Shown here: positions 36,301-45,231 of the stretch, piece by piece
How the letters are laid out: each line of letters starts with the position of its first letter
Position numbering within the stretch: position 1 is the first letter of the stretch
Source of the DNA: SIG607 sp045533195
Lineage (GTDB): Bacteria; Bacillota; Clostridia; Oscillospirales; Acutalibacteraceae
Assembly (NCBI GenBank): GCA_045533195.1
Contig: JAZSHI010000004.1
Location: 30,501 to 94,500, forward strand
Length of the DNA stretch: 64,000 nucleotides
Direction of reading: 5' to 3'
Program-made: the position numbers and the translations under genes
Notes under the pieces: model-generated
Database searches by the model: none
The model's input: the letters and a program-made list of their open reading frames with translations, nothing else
What the model was told of the DNA's origin: nothing

Positions 36301-36864
36301 CATATTCTGACTTTTTTCGTAAATTTCGTCAACAGCCCTTACAAGATTTTTCTCATCGTAAATAGAGCCGAAAGCATCAAGAAGGTCTAAAAATTCTTCG
36401 TCTCTTGCGGCAAAATAGTTTGAAAAAACAAAGGTTGAAGCCGTATCTTTTATTGCGGCAATATCTTTTTCATCTGCAATTTTAAAATCGGGAGAAACCC
36501 CTGCTTTAGCAAAGTTTTCTCTTACCAAATCAATGCAAAAGGAGTCAATTGTGCTTATTCTTGCGCTTCTTATAAGGAGCTTTTGTCTTGCGGCATTCTT
36601 GTCATCGGGATTATTTTTACAGTATAAATCAAGCTCCTTTTCTATTCTTGAGCGCATTTCTCCAGCCGCCGCAACCGTAAAGGTTACCACCAATAATCTA
36701 TCGGCGCTGAGAGGATTTTCTTTTGAAGTAAGTCTATCTACTATTCTTTGAACAAGCACGGCAGTTTTTCCCGAACCTGCTGCGGCGGAAACTATGATAC
36801 CTCCCTGCTGTGTGACTGCCGCCTGCTGTGACGGAGTTAGTTCATCAAACTTCAATTTCCTCAT
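33367..36864 (-). CDS. addA: AddA helicase-nuclease subunit
   Basis: This 1165-residue protein is the 3'-5' helicase and nuclease subunit of the AddAB double-strand-break resection complex. Walker A is A28-AGSGKT34, 'VDEYQDVNNLQDRFF' and 'GDVKQSIYGFRGANPENF' are helicase motifs, 'MSVHNSKGLQYPVCF' is motif V, and the C-terminal RecB-like nuclease motif is 'GAVDLMFMEDDGIVIVDFKTD' with the QxxxY helix after it. It overlaps addB by 20 bases. Confidence 0.96.
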   Translation of the reverse strand: MRKLKFDELTPSQQAAVTQQGGIIVSAAAGSGKTAVLVQRIVDRLTSKENPLSADRLLVVTFTVAAAGEMRSRIEKELDLYCKNNPDDKNAARQKLLIRSARISTIDSFCIDLVRENFAKAGVSPDFKIADEKDIAAIKDTASTFVFSNYFAARDEEFLDLLDAFGSIYDEKNLVRAVDEIYEKSQNMPFPQMWLSEMLSAYEEKAFEKWSELACREAEKLIKTAMRYICAAKDVCEKDSDVKNAYLPSFLCAYEQSEKIVEYLKNNDWDNALKCVTAFSFSRFASIAGSQDNPVAVMAKKLRDLCKKSVEKVGALFSVERSLAKQRFIEGAPSGKKLIEITKTYCDEVDKVKKEKNLYTFSDIEHFAFSLICYEQDGEIFLKEDANEYIGQYDEILVDEYQDVNNLQDRFFYYLSDFGSHLFVVGDVKQSIYGFRGANPENFISAIKDSVDYSEAEDGDRKSIILDANFRSRKGVCEGVNFLFNQLMTEENCGIDYFKTQRLYPKANFPELDIPASEFHLVDSQGANEKEAEAKHIASYIKEIMSGGKVIKDKKTKELRTARYGDFAVIVRAMKGNASILVKAFNEAGIPVTYAKDSFLESREISIILSLLSVIDNPVRDVTLLSAMMSPVFNFTADDMAEIRSKNKKASLYSAVIEASVSNEKCRSFLEKIADYRRSAVILTLPKLISKIYDSTNLLSIVQMMEDGQAKSANLIHLIHLAENYVASGNQSISGFINSLQRVGDGKIKGATLSAGHDAVRIMSVHNSKGLQYPVCFFAFAGAAFNTMDQKKSLIIEENYGVAFNYYNDDGKIDTINKKLLIRFSNYNLLKEELRMLYVALTRAEDRLIITMSRKNPYSEIAKASVKLIASNGEIGEDIYTSAKCYADWLVPCMLLHPDAKQLRAMAEETAFSVLSGENMLIKVFKENEDTIPEVPAATQSPDYELSMEIRKRINYVYPFDALRSIEAKASVSDIAHKAEIGDYDFTSRPGFLSENGLTPTERGTAVHTIMQFMDYKAARENFEEEIERLKEWEYITEEQAKVDTVHIKRFIESDLFSRIIAAKSVEREMQFLTFMSAEKLIENIDDVLKDEKIVVQGAVDLMFMEDDGIVIVDFKTDRVNDERRLIESYCQQLRIYADACSKITGLKVKEKIIYSLVLDRSIVV

Positions 36865-39800
36865 CTCCTCTCATTATTGCGAATACTTCATCGTTTTTAA
36901 AGGATTCTACTTTTTTAAATTCGGCATTATCCGACCTTGAGCATACCGTCTTATAATCACAGTACATACAGGCGCTGTACTCTCCGCTTTCCATAGGAAC
37001 AGCCGAAATGTCACCGCTGTGTAATCCTTCTCCCATTTTTTTTGCAAGATTTTCAATGTGGTCAAATATTGTATCAAATGCCTCTTCAGGAATAAAGGAA
37101 GCATTAGTTTTAGAGGGTGTACCGTCTTTATTTATTTTAAATTTCGGTATAAATTTACCCTCATTTTCGCTTTCCATAGCGGTAACTACATCGCTGTTGG
37201 CACATATAATTCCGTTCATAGAAAGTCCCGATTTTTTCAGGTCGCGTTTTGAAGGCAAATATAGTATTCCTGCAGGATTTTTCCCTCTATACTCGGGATT
37301 ATTTCCTCTTATAACACAGTAAAGATAAAGAAGCATTTGCATATTAAGTCCGTAAACCGTGTCGGAAAGCTTAAAGATTTTGCTTCCCGTTTTATAGTCA
37401 ACTATCCTTATATAACTGCCCCAAGTGTCAAGACGGTCAATACTTCCGTAAAGAGAAAGTTTACCTGTTTTCCCAAAAGGAAAGGTAACTGTAGGGATTG
37501 TGCCGTCATTACCTATGGAAACCTCACATTTTTCAGGTTTAAACTGACTTTGCGAAAATTCCGCTACAATTCTTCCTATTACCTCTATAATAGCTTCACC
37601 GATTTTTTCCACAAGAAAGGTAAATCTTTCGTCAAAAAGAGACATACTCCCCTTTATAGAGGAAAAATAATCCATTATATATTTCTTTGTTTCTTCAACG
37701 ATTTGCTCGGCTGTAACACTTCCGATATCATCAAGATGGTTATTGCAAAACTGTTCAAGCACGAAGTGTACTATTGTACCCCTCTGCATAACGTCAAGCT
37801 TTGCCGGTTGAATAATGGAGGTATTAAGTCCGTATTTACAGAAAAATCTGAAATGACAGCCAAAGAAGGTATCAAAACGGGTAGCTGACAAGGGAATGTT
37901 GTTACCGTAAAGCTTCTTTGCCTTTTCGCTTGAAAGGGTTCGGTTATAATTCTGTGACGATTCAATAACCCTTCTTAGCTCTTCCCTTTTTTCATCATCG
38001 GTAACGGCGGCTTCTATTAAAGTAGATGCGCCCTTTTTATTAAGCTGAGCAAATCTATAAAGGGTTTGCATTGCCGATTTCTGTGTTTCGGGAAGATTTT
38101 CAACAGAAAGATTTTCAGAAGGCTCGCAGTATTCCTTTGCGTTTTTAAAGGAATTACGAAGACTTTCAAACAGTATTGACGGTTCTTTTGTACTGCCGTC
38201 AGCGCCTATTTCACTACAGCATACAAAAAGCATTTGAGACGGACAGCAGGAGCAAGAATACACAAGCAAATTTTCTTCCAAAGTTAAAAACATGGTTTTG
38301 TTTCGTACCTTTAGTCCCGCTTTTATAAGAGTGTTTCTTTCATTGTTGCCGAGAATACTGTTATTTTCGGGTGTTTTTGGAAATTCGCCTTGATTGGCTC
38401 CCAGAATAAATGCCACTTTCGGACGGGAGGGACGTATTCTGTCGGCGGCGCCGAAGGTAACTTCATCAAGCATCTGCGGAATTCTGCCTATGGTTGTAGT
38501 CTGGCAGGAAATGGTGAGCATTTCTTTAAACTGCGTATCAGAAACAATATCATCACCAAAGCATCTTACAATACCGTCAAGCAAGGACATAAAAAGGTCC
38601 CAGCTTTGACGGAAGGCATCCATATCTTCGGCAGAAAAATCCTTTTCCATAAAGGAAAGCATAACCTTCATTTTTTCGTTAGTTTTTGAAAACTCAAAAA
38701 GCTTGGCAATGGCATACGCCTTTTCTCTGACCGTTTGACCGTAATGGCCTCGCAATAAAAGTAAAGGAGCCAAAACCTTTTCTCTTAAAGCATTAAGTCT
38801 TTTGAGGGTTTCCTTTATTTCCTCTTCCTTTTCCGATTTTGTTTCACTAAAGCCGGTGGGATCCATATCCCATTCACTTTCAAAGCCTATTGCTTTTATA
38901 TTCCAAAGATATACATAATTTTCAAGTTCGCTTACCTCTTCCGTGGTAAGTTCAACGGCAAGTCCCGTTTTTATAAAACGGAAAAGCTCTTCACTATCAA
39001 TAGACCGAGCGCAAGAAAGGGCAGAATCCACAAAAGAAAAAATGGGAGAGTTAGTAAGAGGGATTCGTTTATCGAAAAAGCAAGAAATATCATAATCAGA
39101 GAATTCTCTTTCTATTGCCGTTTCGTAAAGTTCGGGATTTCTTGCAATAATTACGAAATCACGGTAGCGGTATCCTTTTTCTCTTACAAGTCTTCGAATA
39201 GTACGGGCTGTAAAGGTCACTTCATCACTATTAGTTTTTGCTACAAGAAAACCGATATTTTCGCCATTTTCACAGTCCCCGTTTATATTTCCCGAAAGCA
39301 CACCCTCTACCTCTGCCATAGTTTCGGTCTCGTAAAACGGCTTCGAAAGATAAATTTCCTCACCGATTTTAACACGGTGACGGGATGCAATATTCTTTAT
39401 ATTCTCTACCGCTTCATATGTATTAGCATATATTTCTTTTACGCTTTCTTCGCTTTTTTCGCAAAGAGCAGTAACGGTAAGAGAATTACTTTGGGATAAA
39501 ATAGCATCAATTATACGGTACTGCTGTCCTGTATAGCCTTTAAATCCGTCGATAAAAACGGTACTTCCTTCAAAATATTTGTTTACGCTTAAATCATTAT
39601 ATAATTTTTCAAGCTTATCGGCAGGATCAATAAATCTGCCCTTAAGAATAGCATCATAGGTTCTGTATATAAGCGCAAGGGCTTCTATCTTCTCCTTTAA
39701 AAAGGAATGGGAAAGCCCCTTTGATGCTTTTTCCAAATCTTCGGGAAAAATCGCACTTATTTTAAATTCGCCTATCATATCCACTATTTTAGAAGCAAAT

Positions 39801-40141
39801 CCCGGAGAAGAAAGATATTTGCGCCAGAAATAAAGCTCGTCCTTTAAAGTCATAAGTGCTTTATTCATAAAAAGGATTTTATCGGCATCGGTAAGAACTC
39901 TCCTTGCCTTGCCGCCGCAAAGTACGCTAAGAGTATCAGCAAGACTGGAAAAACTAAGCACACTAACCTTGTGTGCATCCTTATCGCCAAGAAGGGACAG
40001 CACACTTCTTTCGCTCTCAAAAGAATACTGTTCGGGCACTATAAAAATTACCCTTTCACCCTTTTGGGTAGCTTCTTTTATTCTCTCTAAGGTTTCATAA
40101 GTCTTGCCGGTTGCGGCACGTCCGTAAATAAAATTAAGCAT
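36845..40141 (-). CDS. addB: AddB helicase-nuclease subunit
   Basis: The 1098-residue AddB subunit has a Walker A motif G7-RAATGKT14, degenerate helicase motifs used for Chi recognition, and a C-terminal nuclease domain ('GSIDRLDTW', 'RIVDYKTG'). An iron-sulfur staple is indicated by one Cys in 'FGCHFRFFCKY' and the distal C-x2-C-x5-C in 'CMYCDYKTVC'. addB precedes addA as in most Firmicutes. AGGAAG lies before the ATG. Confidence 0.95.
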   Translation of the reverse strand: MLNFIYGRAATGKTYETLERIKEATQKGERVIFIVPEQYSFESERSVLSLLGDKDAHKVSVLSFSSLADTLSVLCGGKARRVLTDADKILFMNKALMTLKDELYFWRKYLSSPGFASKIVDMIGEFKISAIFPEDLEKASKGLSHSFLKEKIEALALIYRTYDAILKGRFIDPADKLEKLYNDLSVNKYFEGSTVFIDGFKGYTGQQYRIIDAILSQSNSLTVTALCEKSEESVKEIYANTYEAVENIKNIASRHRVKIGEEIYLSKPFYETETMAEVEGVLSGNINGDCENGENIGFLVAKTNSDEVTFTARTIRRLVREKGYRYRDFVIIARNPELYETAIEREFSDYDISCFFDKRIPLTNSPIFSFVDSALSCARSIDSEELFRFIKTGLAVELTTEEVSELENYVYLWNIKAIGFESEWDMDPTGFSETKSEKEEEIKETLKRLNALREKVLAPLLLLRGHYGQTVREKAYAIAKLFEFSKTNEKMKVMLSFMEKDFSAEDMDAFRQSWDLFMSLLDGIVRCFGDDIVSDTQFKEMLTISCQTTTIGRIPQMLDEVTFGAADRIRPSRPKVAFILGANQGEFPKTPENNSILGNNERNTLIKAGLKVRNKTMFLTLEENLLVYSCSCCPSQMLFVCCSEIGADGSTKEPSILFESLRNSFKNAKEYCEPSENLSVENLPETQKSAMQTLYRFAQLNKKGASTLIEAAVTDDEKREELRRVIESSQNYNRTLSSEKAKKLYGNNIPLSATRFDTFFGCHFRFFCKYGLNTSIIQPAKLDVMQRGTIVHFVLEQFCNNHLDDIGSVTAEQIVEETKKYIMDYFSSIKGSMSLFDERFTFLVEKIGEAIIEVIGRIVAEFSQSQFKPEKCEVSIGNDGTIPTVTFPFGKTGKLSLYGSIDRLDTWGSYIRIVDYKTGSKIFKLSDTVYGLNMQMLLYLYCVIRGNNPEYRGKNPAGILYLPSKRDLKKSGLSMNGIICANSDVVTAMESENEGKFIPKFKINKDGTPSKTNASFIPEEAFDTIFDHIENLAKKMGEGLHSGDISAVPMESGEYSACMYCDYKTVCSRSDNAEFKKVESFKNDEVFAIMRGDEEIEV

Positions 40142-40170
40142 TTCTTCCTCCGTAAATTTTATACAGATTA

Positions 40171-40176
40171 ATTATA
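40171..40176 (-). promoter_or_regulatory. Extended -10 element upstream of addB
   Basis: On the minus strand TGTTATAAT (extended TGn plus TATAAT) lies about 30 bases before the addB ATG. No good -35 box accompanies it, which is acceptable for extended -10 promoters. Confidence 0.5.
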
Positions 40177-40214
40177 ACATATTATTTTCAGTTTAGCACC
40201 TATTTTTTATAAAA

Positions 40215-40255
40215 AATAAAAAACGGAAGTCAAAAAAATGACTTCCGTTTTAATC
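40215..40255 (-). terminator. Terminator downstream of secG
   Basis: A perfect 13-bp stem (40220-40232 with 40239-40251) is followed on the minus strand by a T-rich stretch (TTTATTTTTTATAAAA). Confidence 0.8.
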
Positions 40256-40268
40256 TTTGGTTTTAAAA

Positions 40269-40523
40269 TTATTTTGCAATAATTGTTGCCACTACTGTAG
40301 CTGCAACAGCAAGAATGAAGAATACAACTGCTGCAATAGCGGTAAGACGCTTAAAGAAAGCATCGGCTGTTCTTGCTTTATTTTTGGAAAGGAAGGTTTC
40401 TGCAGCACCTGAAATAGCGCCCTGAATACCTGCACGGCTTCCCTGCTGGAAAAGAACAAGAACAACTATTGCTATAGAAAGTATTCCTAAAATAACACCT
40501 AATATAATCTGTAAAGCTTCCAT
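40269..40523 (-). CDS. secG: SecG, accessory subunit of the Sec translocon
   Basis: This 84-residue protein has two membrane spans (about 3-25 and 61-82) and the conserved loop 'VLVLFQQGSRAGIQGAISGAAETFL' between them, diagnostic for SecG. It assists SecYE/SecA in protein export. AGGAGG precedes the ATG. It is separated by 55 bases from the upstream gene and ends in its own terminator. Confidence 0.93.
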   Translation of the reverse strand: MEALQIILGVILGILSIAIVVLVLFQQGSRAGIQGAISGAAETFLSKNKARTADAFFKRLTAIAAVVFFILAVAATVVATIIAK

Positions 40524-40578
40524 TTATAATTCCTCCTAATCGTTAACACACCAATTCTAACACAAGTAATTGCAAAAA

Positions 40579-40962
40579 TCAAGTGTTTTTATTTGCGCAA
40601 CTGCAACAACTTTCAAAAAGCTTATTGATATTTAAAGTTTTCTCGTTTTCATCAAGAATAAATTTAAGTTTTTCAAAAATTTCAACAGGCGAATTTTCGT
40701 TATAATAAGCCTTCATAACCTTTGCGCAAACGGCATTATGCAGTGCGCTTCTGAGTATTCCGTCAGCAAGTGCCAAATCGTTTTTAGGTTCAATATCCAA
40801 AACCGTCATTTTCTCATCATCTAAATTAAAAATTGCAAACCCCAGTTTTTCTTCGCCGCAGATTGCCTCAACCGCACCTGAAAATTCGTTAAACTGTGCG
40901 CCGAAATTATCAAAAAGAGCTTTAATAAGAGCTTTATCCTTTACCGGAAGTACGCTTATCAT
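40579..40962 (-). CDS. Small protein of unknown function, possibly GNAT-like
   Basis: The 127-residue protein ('LGFAIFNLDDEKMTVLDIEPKNDLALADGILRSALHNA') has an acetyltransferase-like (GNAT) rhythm of strands and helices but lacks a clear acetyl-CoA-binding RxxGxG/A loop. It ends in a cysteine cluster 'FESCCSCANK'. It overlaps rluB by 4 bases, so the two are co-translated. I do not recognise a named family. Confidence 0.6.
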   Translation of the reverse strand: MISVLPVKDKALIKALFDNFGAQFNEFSGAVEAICGEEKLGFAIFNLDDEKMTVLDIEPKNDLALADGILRSALHNAVCAKVMKAYYNENSPVEIFEKLKFILDENEKTLNINKLFESCCSCANKNT

Positions 40963-41702
40963 TGTGCGCCCTCCTTACTTTCGGAAATAGAGGTTAGTCT
41001 CTTCATTTCTCTTTCGTTAAGGTCACGCCATTTGCCCTGAGGGAGCATACCAAGCTTTACACCTGCTATTTCGGTACGTTTAAGTCTTAAAACCTCAAGA
41101 CCTACAGCCTCGCACATTTTTCTTATCTGACGGTTTCTACCCTCGTGAATTATAAAAATCAGTACGGTTCTGTCGCTTTTGCGTTCTGCCACAAAGCAGT
41201 CACATGGAAGTGTCTTTTTTCCGTCAATTTCAACACCCTCGGCAAGATGCAGAAGTTGTTCGTCTCCAACTTCACCCTTTACTGTGGTGCGATATGTTTT
41301 ATTTACGTGTTTTGAAGGATGGGTAAGATTATTTGCAAACTCACCGTCGTTGGTCATAAGCAAAAGACCTTCGGAGTCTTTATCAAGTCTGCCTACGGGG
41401 AACACCCTTACTCCCACGTCTTTTACAAGGTCGGTTACACACTTTCTGCCCAGTTCATCAGAAACGGTGGTAACAAAACCACGGGGTTTATGAAGCATAA
41501 TATAAACCTTTTTATTTACGGGAATAACCGTCTTTCCTGAAACGGTAATCTTGTCTCGTATGGGGTCAACCTTGTCGCCGATAGATGCAACCCTTCCGTT
41601 AACCTTTACCTTTCTGTTTTCAATAAGTTCCTCGGATTTTCTTCGGGAAGCCACTCCGCAATCTGCCAAGTGCTTTTGAAGACGTATTTTATTGTCCTTC
41701 AT
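40959..41702 (-). CDS. rluB: rRNA pseudouridine synthase RluB/RsuA-like
   Basis: The 247-residue protein has an S4 RNA-binding domain ('RLQKHLADCGVASRRKSEELI', residues 7-27) and the RsuA/RluB catalytic domain with 'VGRLDKDSEGLLLMTNDGEFAN', where the Asp is catalytic. 'EGRNRQIRKMCEAVG' is the other family signature. In Firmicutes this enzyme often lies next to scpAB, ytfJ and dacF as here, 10 bases after dacF. Confidence 0.93.
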   Translation of the reverse strand: MKDNKIRLQKHLADCGVASRRKSEELIENRKVKVNGRVASIGDKVDPIRDKITVSGKTVIPVNKKVYIMLHKPRGFVTTVSDELGRKCVTDLVKDVGVRVFPVGRLDKDSEGLLLMTNDGEFANNLTHPSKHVNKTYRTTVKGEVGDEQLLHLAEGVEIDGKKTLPCDCFVAERKSDRTVLIFIIHEGRNRQIRKMCEAVGLEVLRLKRTEIAGVKLGMLPQGKWRDLNEREMKRLTSISESKEGAQ

Positions 41703-41712
41703 ATTTTCTCCT

Positions 41713-42816
41713 CTATATAAGTTTTAACATTCTTTTAAAATTAAGTATAATAAGTTTGAATTTAGTTGCCGGTTCATTTGCCAAAACGTCGTTTTCTGCC
41801 CTTAATATCTCTTTAGCGCACATTAAGTTACCGCAGTAATACTCAATATATCCTATTTCTTCACCCTTTTTAACGGGTGCGCTGACAAAAGGCATTATAT
41901 ATTCTTTTTTTATAACCTTTTCTTTATAGGTTCTAAAGGAAACCGCCGTACTTCTGGCGGTAACAACAGCTTCTTTTCCGCCGCCAACTTCGATTTCATA
42001 TATTTTTTCGGGAAAGTTTTGCTTTTCTTCGCTTAGTTTACCAAGTCCATATTCGAGCAGCTCTTTATGGTCATTCCAGTCATCAGGATCATTTAAAGTG
42101 ACGGCAATTACCTTACCACAGTCACGCTCTGCCGCCGAAACAAGACATCTTCCCGACTTTTTAGTAAAGCCTGTTTTCACACCAATTGCACCCTCAAAGG
42201 TTGTTAGTAATTTATTGTGATTATATAGGGTGCGACTTATTCCGCAATAGCGAAGGGTTATGCTTTTGGTTTTTGCCGCAACTGAAAAATTCTCGTTATT
42301 TAAAGCAAAACGTGTAAGAAACGCAAGGTCTAAAGCGGTAGTATAATGGGTATCTCCATCAAGTCCCGACGGAGTATTAAAGTGGGTGTTTTTAAGTCCC
42401 AGCTCCTCAGCTCTCTTATTCATAAGCGCCACAAAGGAAGGAATATTCCCGCCTATAGCTATTGCCGTAGCATTAGCGGCATCATTTCCTGACGAAAGCA
42501 GCATCCCGTAAAGAAGAGCGTTCAAAGACACCTTTGTACCAACGGTAAGCCCCATAGAAGTGCCCTCTACCATTACCATTTCTTTTGTGACGGTTATTTC
42601 TTTCTCCAAATTTTCTTGTTCACAGAGAATAAGCGCCGTCATTATTTTGGTGGTACTTGCCATAGAAAGCTTTTCTTGTTCGTTAAGCGAATAAATAACT
42701 TCACCGCTGACAGCATCTATTAAGACTGCTGCTCTTGCGTTTACCGATAGCGCATTTGCCTTTATATTGCAAAAAAGCAACGCAATTATAGTAAAAAAAG
42801 ATAAAAGCCTTTTCAA
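41713..42816 (-). CDS. dacF: D-alanyl-D-alanine carboxypeptidase (DacF-type PBP)
   Basis: The 367-residue exported serine peptidase trims the pentapeptide stem of peptidoglycan. A signal peptide (residues 1-22) precedes the active-site motifs S54-TTK57, S109-GN111 and K214-TG216. A C-terminal amphipathic region ends in 'KFKLIILNFKRMLKLI', likely the membrane anchor. The start codon is TTG with GGGG about 8 bases upstream, and the ribosome-binding site lies inside a hairpin (42823-42858). The setting scpA-scpB-ytfJ-dacF is shared with spore-formers, but sporulation cannot be concluded from this alone. Confidence 0.93.
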   Translation of the reverse strand: MKRLLSFFTIIALLFCNIKANALSVNARAAVLIDAVSGEVIYSLNEQEKLSMASTTKIMTALILCEQENLEKEITVTKEMVMVEGTSMGLTVGTKVSLNALLYGMLLSSGNDAANATAIAIGGNIPSFVALMNKRAEELGLKNTHFNTPSGLDGDTHYTTALDLAFLTRFALNNENFSVAAKTKSITLRYCGISRTLYNHNKLLTTFEGAIGVKTGFTKKSGRCLVSAAERDCGKVIAVTLNDPDDWNDHKELLEYGLGKLSEEKQNFPEKIYEIEVGGGKEAVVTARSTAVSFRTYKEKVIKKEYIMPFVSAPVKKGEEIGYIEYYCGNLMCAKEILRAENDVLANEPATKFKLIILNFKRMLKLI

Positions 42817-42822
42817 TAAGAC

Positions 42823-42858
42823 ATCCCCTTTCTTAATATAATTACTTTAAAAGGGGAT
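42823..42858 (-). promoter_or_regulatory. Hairpin sequestering the dacF ribosome-binding site
   Basis: On the minus strand ATCCCCTTT pairs with AAAGGGGAT across an 18-base A/T loop; the 3' arm contains the dacF Shine-Dalgarno. No U-run follows in the dacF direction, which speaks against a terminator. Confidence 0.45.
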
Positions 42859-42870
42859 TTTATATGCTTA

Positions 42871-43233
42871 TTATTTAGAGGTAAATACCTCTTTAACCTT
42901 TTCGATAAGGTCGGGAGCCGCAGCAATAGCTCTGTCAACTATCGTGTTCTCACTGCTTATGGGAATCATTCTCACGTTATTTCCGCTTACACTTATAAAG
43001 CCAATGGGAGAAATTGTAACTCCTGCTCCGCTGGCGCCGCCGAAAATCTTTTGTTCGGTTTTATTCGGAAAATCACTGCCGCCGGTAGCAATTCCGAAAG
43101 CAACCTTTGATATAGGAATGAGGGTAACCTCACCCAAAACAATAGGAGTGCCTATAACCGTATCTGCATCCACCATAGCGCGAAGCTTGTCCATTGAAAC
43201 GTCCATTATGCCTTTTAAATTATTTTCACTCAT
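42871..43233 (-). CDS. ytfJ: GerW/YtfJ family protein
   Basis: The 120-residue protein has the YtfJ pattern: 'VIGTPIVLGEVTLIPISKVAFGIATGGSDF' and 'GGASGAGVTISPIGFISVSGNNVRMIPI'. YtfJ is a sporulation-associated protein in Bacillus and is often found with scpAB in Clostridia. Biochemical function is unknown. It starts 4 bases after the scpB stop. Confidence 0.9.
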   Translation of the reverse strand: MSENNLKGIMDVSMDKLRAMVDADTVIGTPIVLGEVTLIPISKVAFGIATGGSDFPNKTEQKIFGGASGAGVTISPIGFISVSGNNVRMIPISSENTIVDRAIAAAPDLIEKVKEVFTSK

Positions 43234-43237
43234 AATT

Positions 43238-43834
43238 TTACTCCGTTCTTTCGTCTTCGTTTAATACACCGTCAACCGAGAGCTGTTCGCCAAGGTCGGT
43301 TTGAGTCTCTCCCTGCTCTTCATACGGAAGAGGCGGAAGCTCTGATAAATCAGATATACCAAAGCATCTTAAAAAGTTTTTGGTTGTGCCGTAAAGCAAA
43401 GGTTTACCGGGGAGTTCAAGTCTTCCTCTTTCTTCAAGTAAGCCTTTTTCAATAAGGGTTGTAACGGTACTTGAACAGTCAACTCCCCTCACCTGCTCTA
43501 TAAAGGATTTTGTAACAGGCTGATTATAAGCCACTACAGCCAAAACCTCGAACGCCGCCTGAGAAAGCGGTGTTTTTCTGTGAATATCGGCATTTTTGCG
43601 AACATATTCACCGTATTCGCTTCTGGTTGAAAGCTGATAAGCATTGGCAAGTTTTAAAAGTTCAATTCCCGAACCGCTTTTGTCAAGACGCTCCTTAAGG
43701 GCGGTCATAACTTCATTTATTTCATCTACCGAAATACCGAACACGTTTGAAAGCCTGTCTATGCTTACGGGCTCTCCCGAAGCAAAGAGAACAGCCTCAA
43801 CTGCAGGTAAAAGCAGTAACGTTTCTTTACTCAT
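43238..43834 (-). CDS. scpB: Segregation and condensation protein ScpB
   Basis: The 198-residue winged-helix protein forms the SMC-ScpAB condensin complex that organises the chromosome. 'AVEAVLFASGEPVS' at the start and 'LSQAAFEVLAVVAYNQPVTKSFIEQVRGVD' are ScpB signatures. It overlaps scpA by 4 bases. Confidence 0.95.
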   Translation of the reverse strand: MSKETLLLLPAVEAVLFASGEPVSIDRLSNVFGISVDEINEVMTALKERLDKSGSGIELLKLANAYQLSTRSEYGEYVRKNADIHRKTPLSQAAFEVLAVVAYNQPVTKSFIEQVRGVDCSSTVTTLIEKGLLEERGRLELPGKPLLYGTTKNFLRCFGISDLSELPPLPYEEQGETQTDLGEQLSVDGVLNEDERTE

Positions 43835-44547
43835 TTTTTCTTCTCCTTAATTAGAGTGATTTCAGCCTTCTGGGCATCACCCTCAATTTTAACTCGGTTG
43901 GCTTTGCAAAGCTCCAATACGGCAAGGAAGGTTGCAACAAGCTCGGAACGGCTTTTAGCACCCGAATAAAGTTCAGAAAGCTTTTTCTTGCCGCCTTTAA
44001 AGAGATTACGCATTACGTAAACAATTTTACTTGATACCGAAACAATTTTCCTTGCAACAATTTTTGTAAAGGGTGCGGTTGATGGCGGAAGTTTTCTTTT
44101 TCCTCTGCCTGCCGCCGACAAATAGGCATCATATATCACACCTGCTTCGTGGCTTAAGGTATAGGTTTTATCAAGTTCAACGGGCGAAGCCTCCTTAACA
44201 AAACGGTCAATATCTTTACTCATATCATTAAGCCTTGCGGCGATTTCTCTGCAGACCTGATATTCAAGCAATTCTCCCGTAAGCTCTTGCTTTAGCTCTT
44301 CGATTTCTTCGTGTTTAGGAAGTAAACTTACCGTCTTAATATAGATAAGACGGGAAGCCATAGCAAGAAAGTCACTTGCTATATCCATATTATAAAGCTC
44401 CATCAGCTTTATCTGTTCTAAATACTGGTCTATTAATACTGTAAGCTGAATATCGTAAATATTAAGTTTATTCTTTGCAATAAGCTGAAGAAGCAGGTCT
44501 AAAGGGCCTTCAAAATCCTCAACCTTGTATGATAATACAGTTTCCAT
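43831..44547 (-). CDS. scpA: Segregation and condensation protein ScpA
   Basis: The 238-residue kleisin bridges the SMC heads. The N-terminal 'YKVEDFEGPLDLLLQLIAKNKLNIYDIQLTVLIDQYLEQI' is highly characteristic (residues 6-45), and the C-terminal winged-helix part ends in 'FLAVLELCKANRVKIEGD'. It is coupled to scpB and begins 9 bases after the M50 peptidase gene. Confidence 0.95.
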   Translation of the reverse strand: METVLSYKVEDFEGPLDLLLQLIAKNKLNIYDIQLTVLIDQYLEQIKLMELYNMDIASDFLAMASRLIYIKTVSLLPKHEEIEELKQELTGELLEYQVCREIAARLNDMSKDIDRFVKEASPVELDKTYTLSHEAGVIYDAYLSAAGRGKRKLPPSTAPFTKIVARKIVSVSSKIVYVMRNLFKGGKKKLSELYSGAKSRSELVATFLAVLELCKANRVKIEGDAQKAEITLIKEKKK

Positions 44548-44556
44548 AATTTTTCC

Positions 44557-45231
44557 TTAAAATCCAAAAATAACTTTAGGCAAGAAGGTCACTATGGTAT
44601 AAAGGAACCCTCTGACAACGCCAAGAGGAACACTTAAGGTTCCTGTGCAGATAAGAAGAATAACTGCAAAGCTGATATAACGCTCATATGCCATTATCTT
44701 CCAATAAATTCTTGCAGGAAGCAAAGCCCCCAAAACCTTCCATCCGTCAAGAGGAGGAATGGGCAAAAGATTAAATACTGCAAGACCTATGTTTATAACG
44801 CAAAATGCATCAAATAAAAGGGCAACATAAATACAAAAGATGCTGTTTTTTCCAAGAGCAATGTATGCAAATAAGCAATGTAAAAAGCTTCCTAAAAAGG
44901 CAAGAACAAGATTCATAACAGGTCCTGCAACGGCGGTAATAGCCATACCTTTTTTGGCATTTTTGAAATTATTTGCATTAACGGGAACGGGACGTGCCCA
45001 TCCAAAGCCAAAAAGGATAATAGCAAGAGCGCCCAGATAATCAATATGAGCAAGAGGATTAAGGGTTAGCCTACCCTGATAACGCGCAGTTCTGTCTCCA
45101 AGTTTATCAGCCACAAAGGCGTGAGCATATTCGTGAAAAGGCAAGGTAACAAAAACAACAAAAAGTGAAGCTATAATGTAGGCAATAGCCGATGCAAAAC
45201 TTGCTTTTCCGTTAATTAAATCAAACAGCAA
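44557..45231 (-). CDS. Site-2-type M50 zinc metalloprotease family membrane protein
   Basis: This 224-residue membrane protein carries H33-E-x2-H37 ('PFHEYAHAF') in a membrane span and the second metal motif 'NLLPIPPLDGW' in another, the hallmark of the short YwhC/YdfE-type M50B family found at the head of scpAB operons. Substrates are unknown. It is the first gene of the minus-strand cluster and is divergent from murI. Confidence 0.9.
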   Translation of the reverse strand: MLFDLINGKASFASAIAYIIASLFVVFVTLPFHEYAHAFVADKLGDRTARYQGRLTLNPLAHIDYLGALAIILFGFGWARPVPVNANNFKNAKKGMAITAVAGPVMNLVLAFLGSFLHCLFAYIALGKNSIFCIYVALLFDAFCVINIGLAVFNLLPIPPLDGWKVLGALLPARIYWKIMAYERYISFAVILLICTGTLSVPLGVVRGFLYTIVTFLPKVIFGF

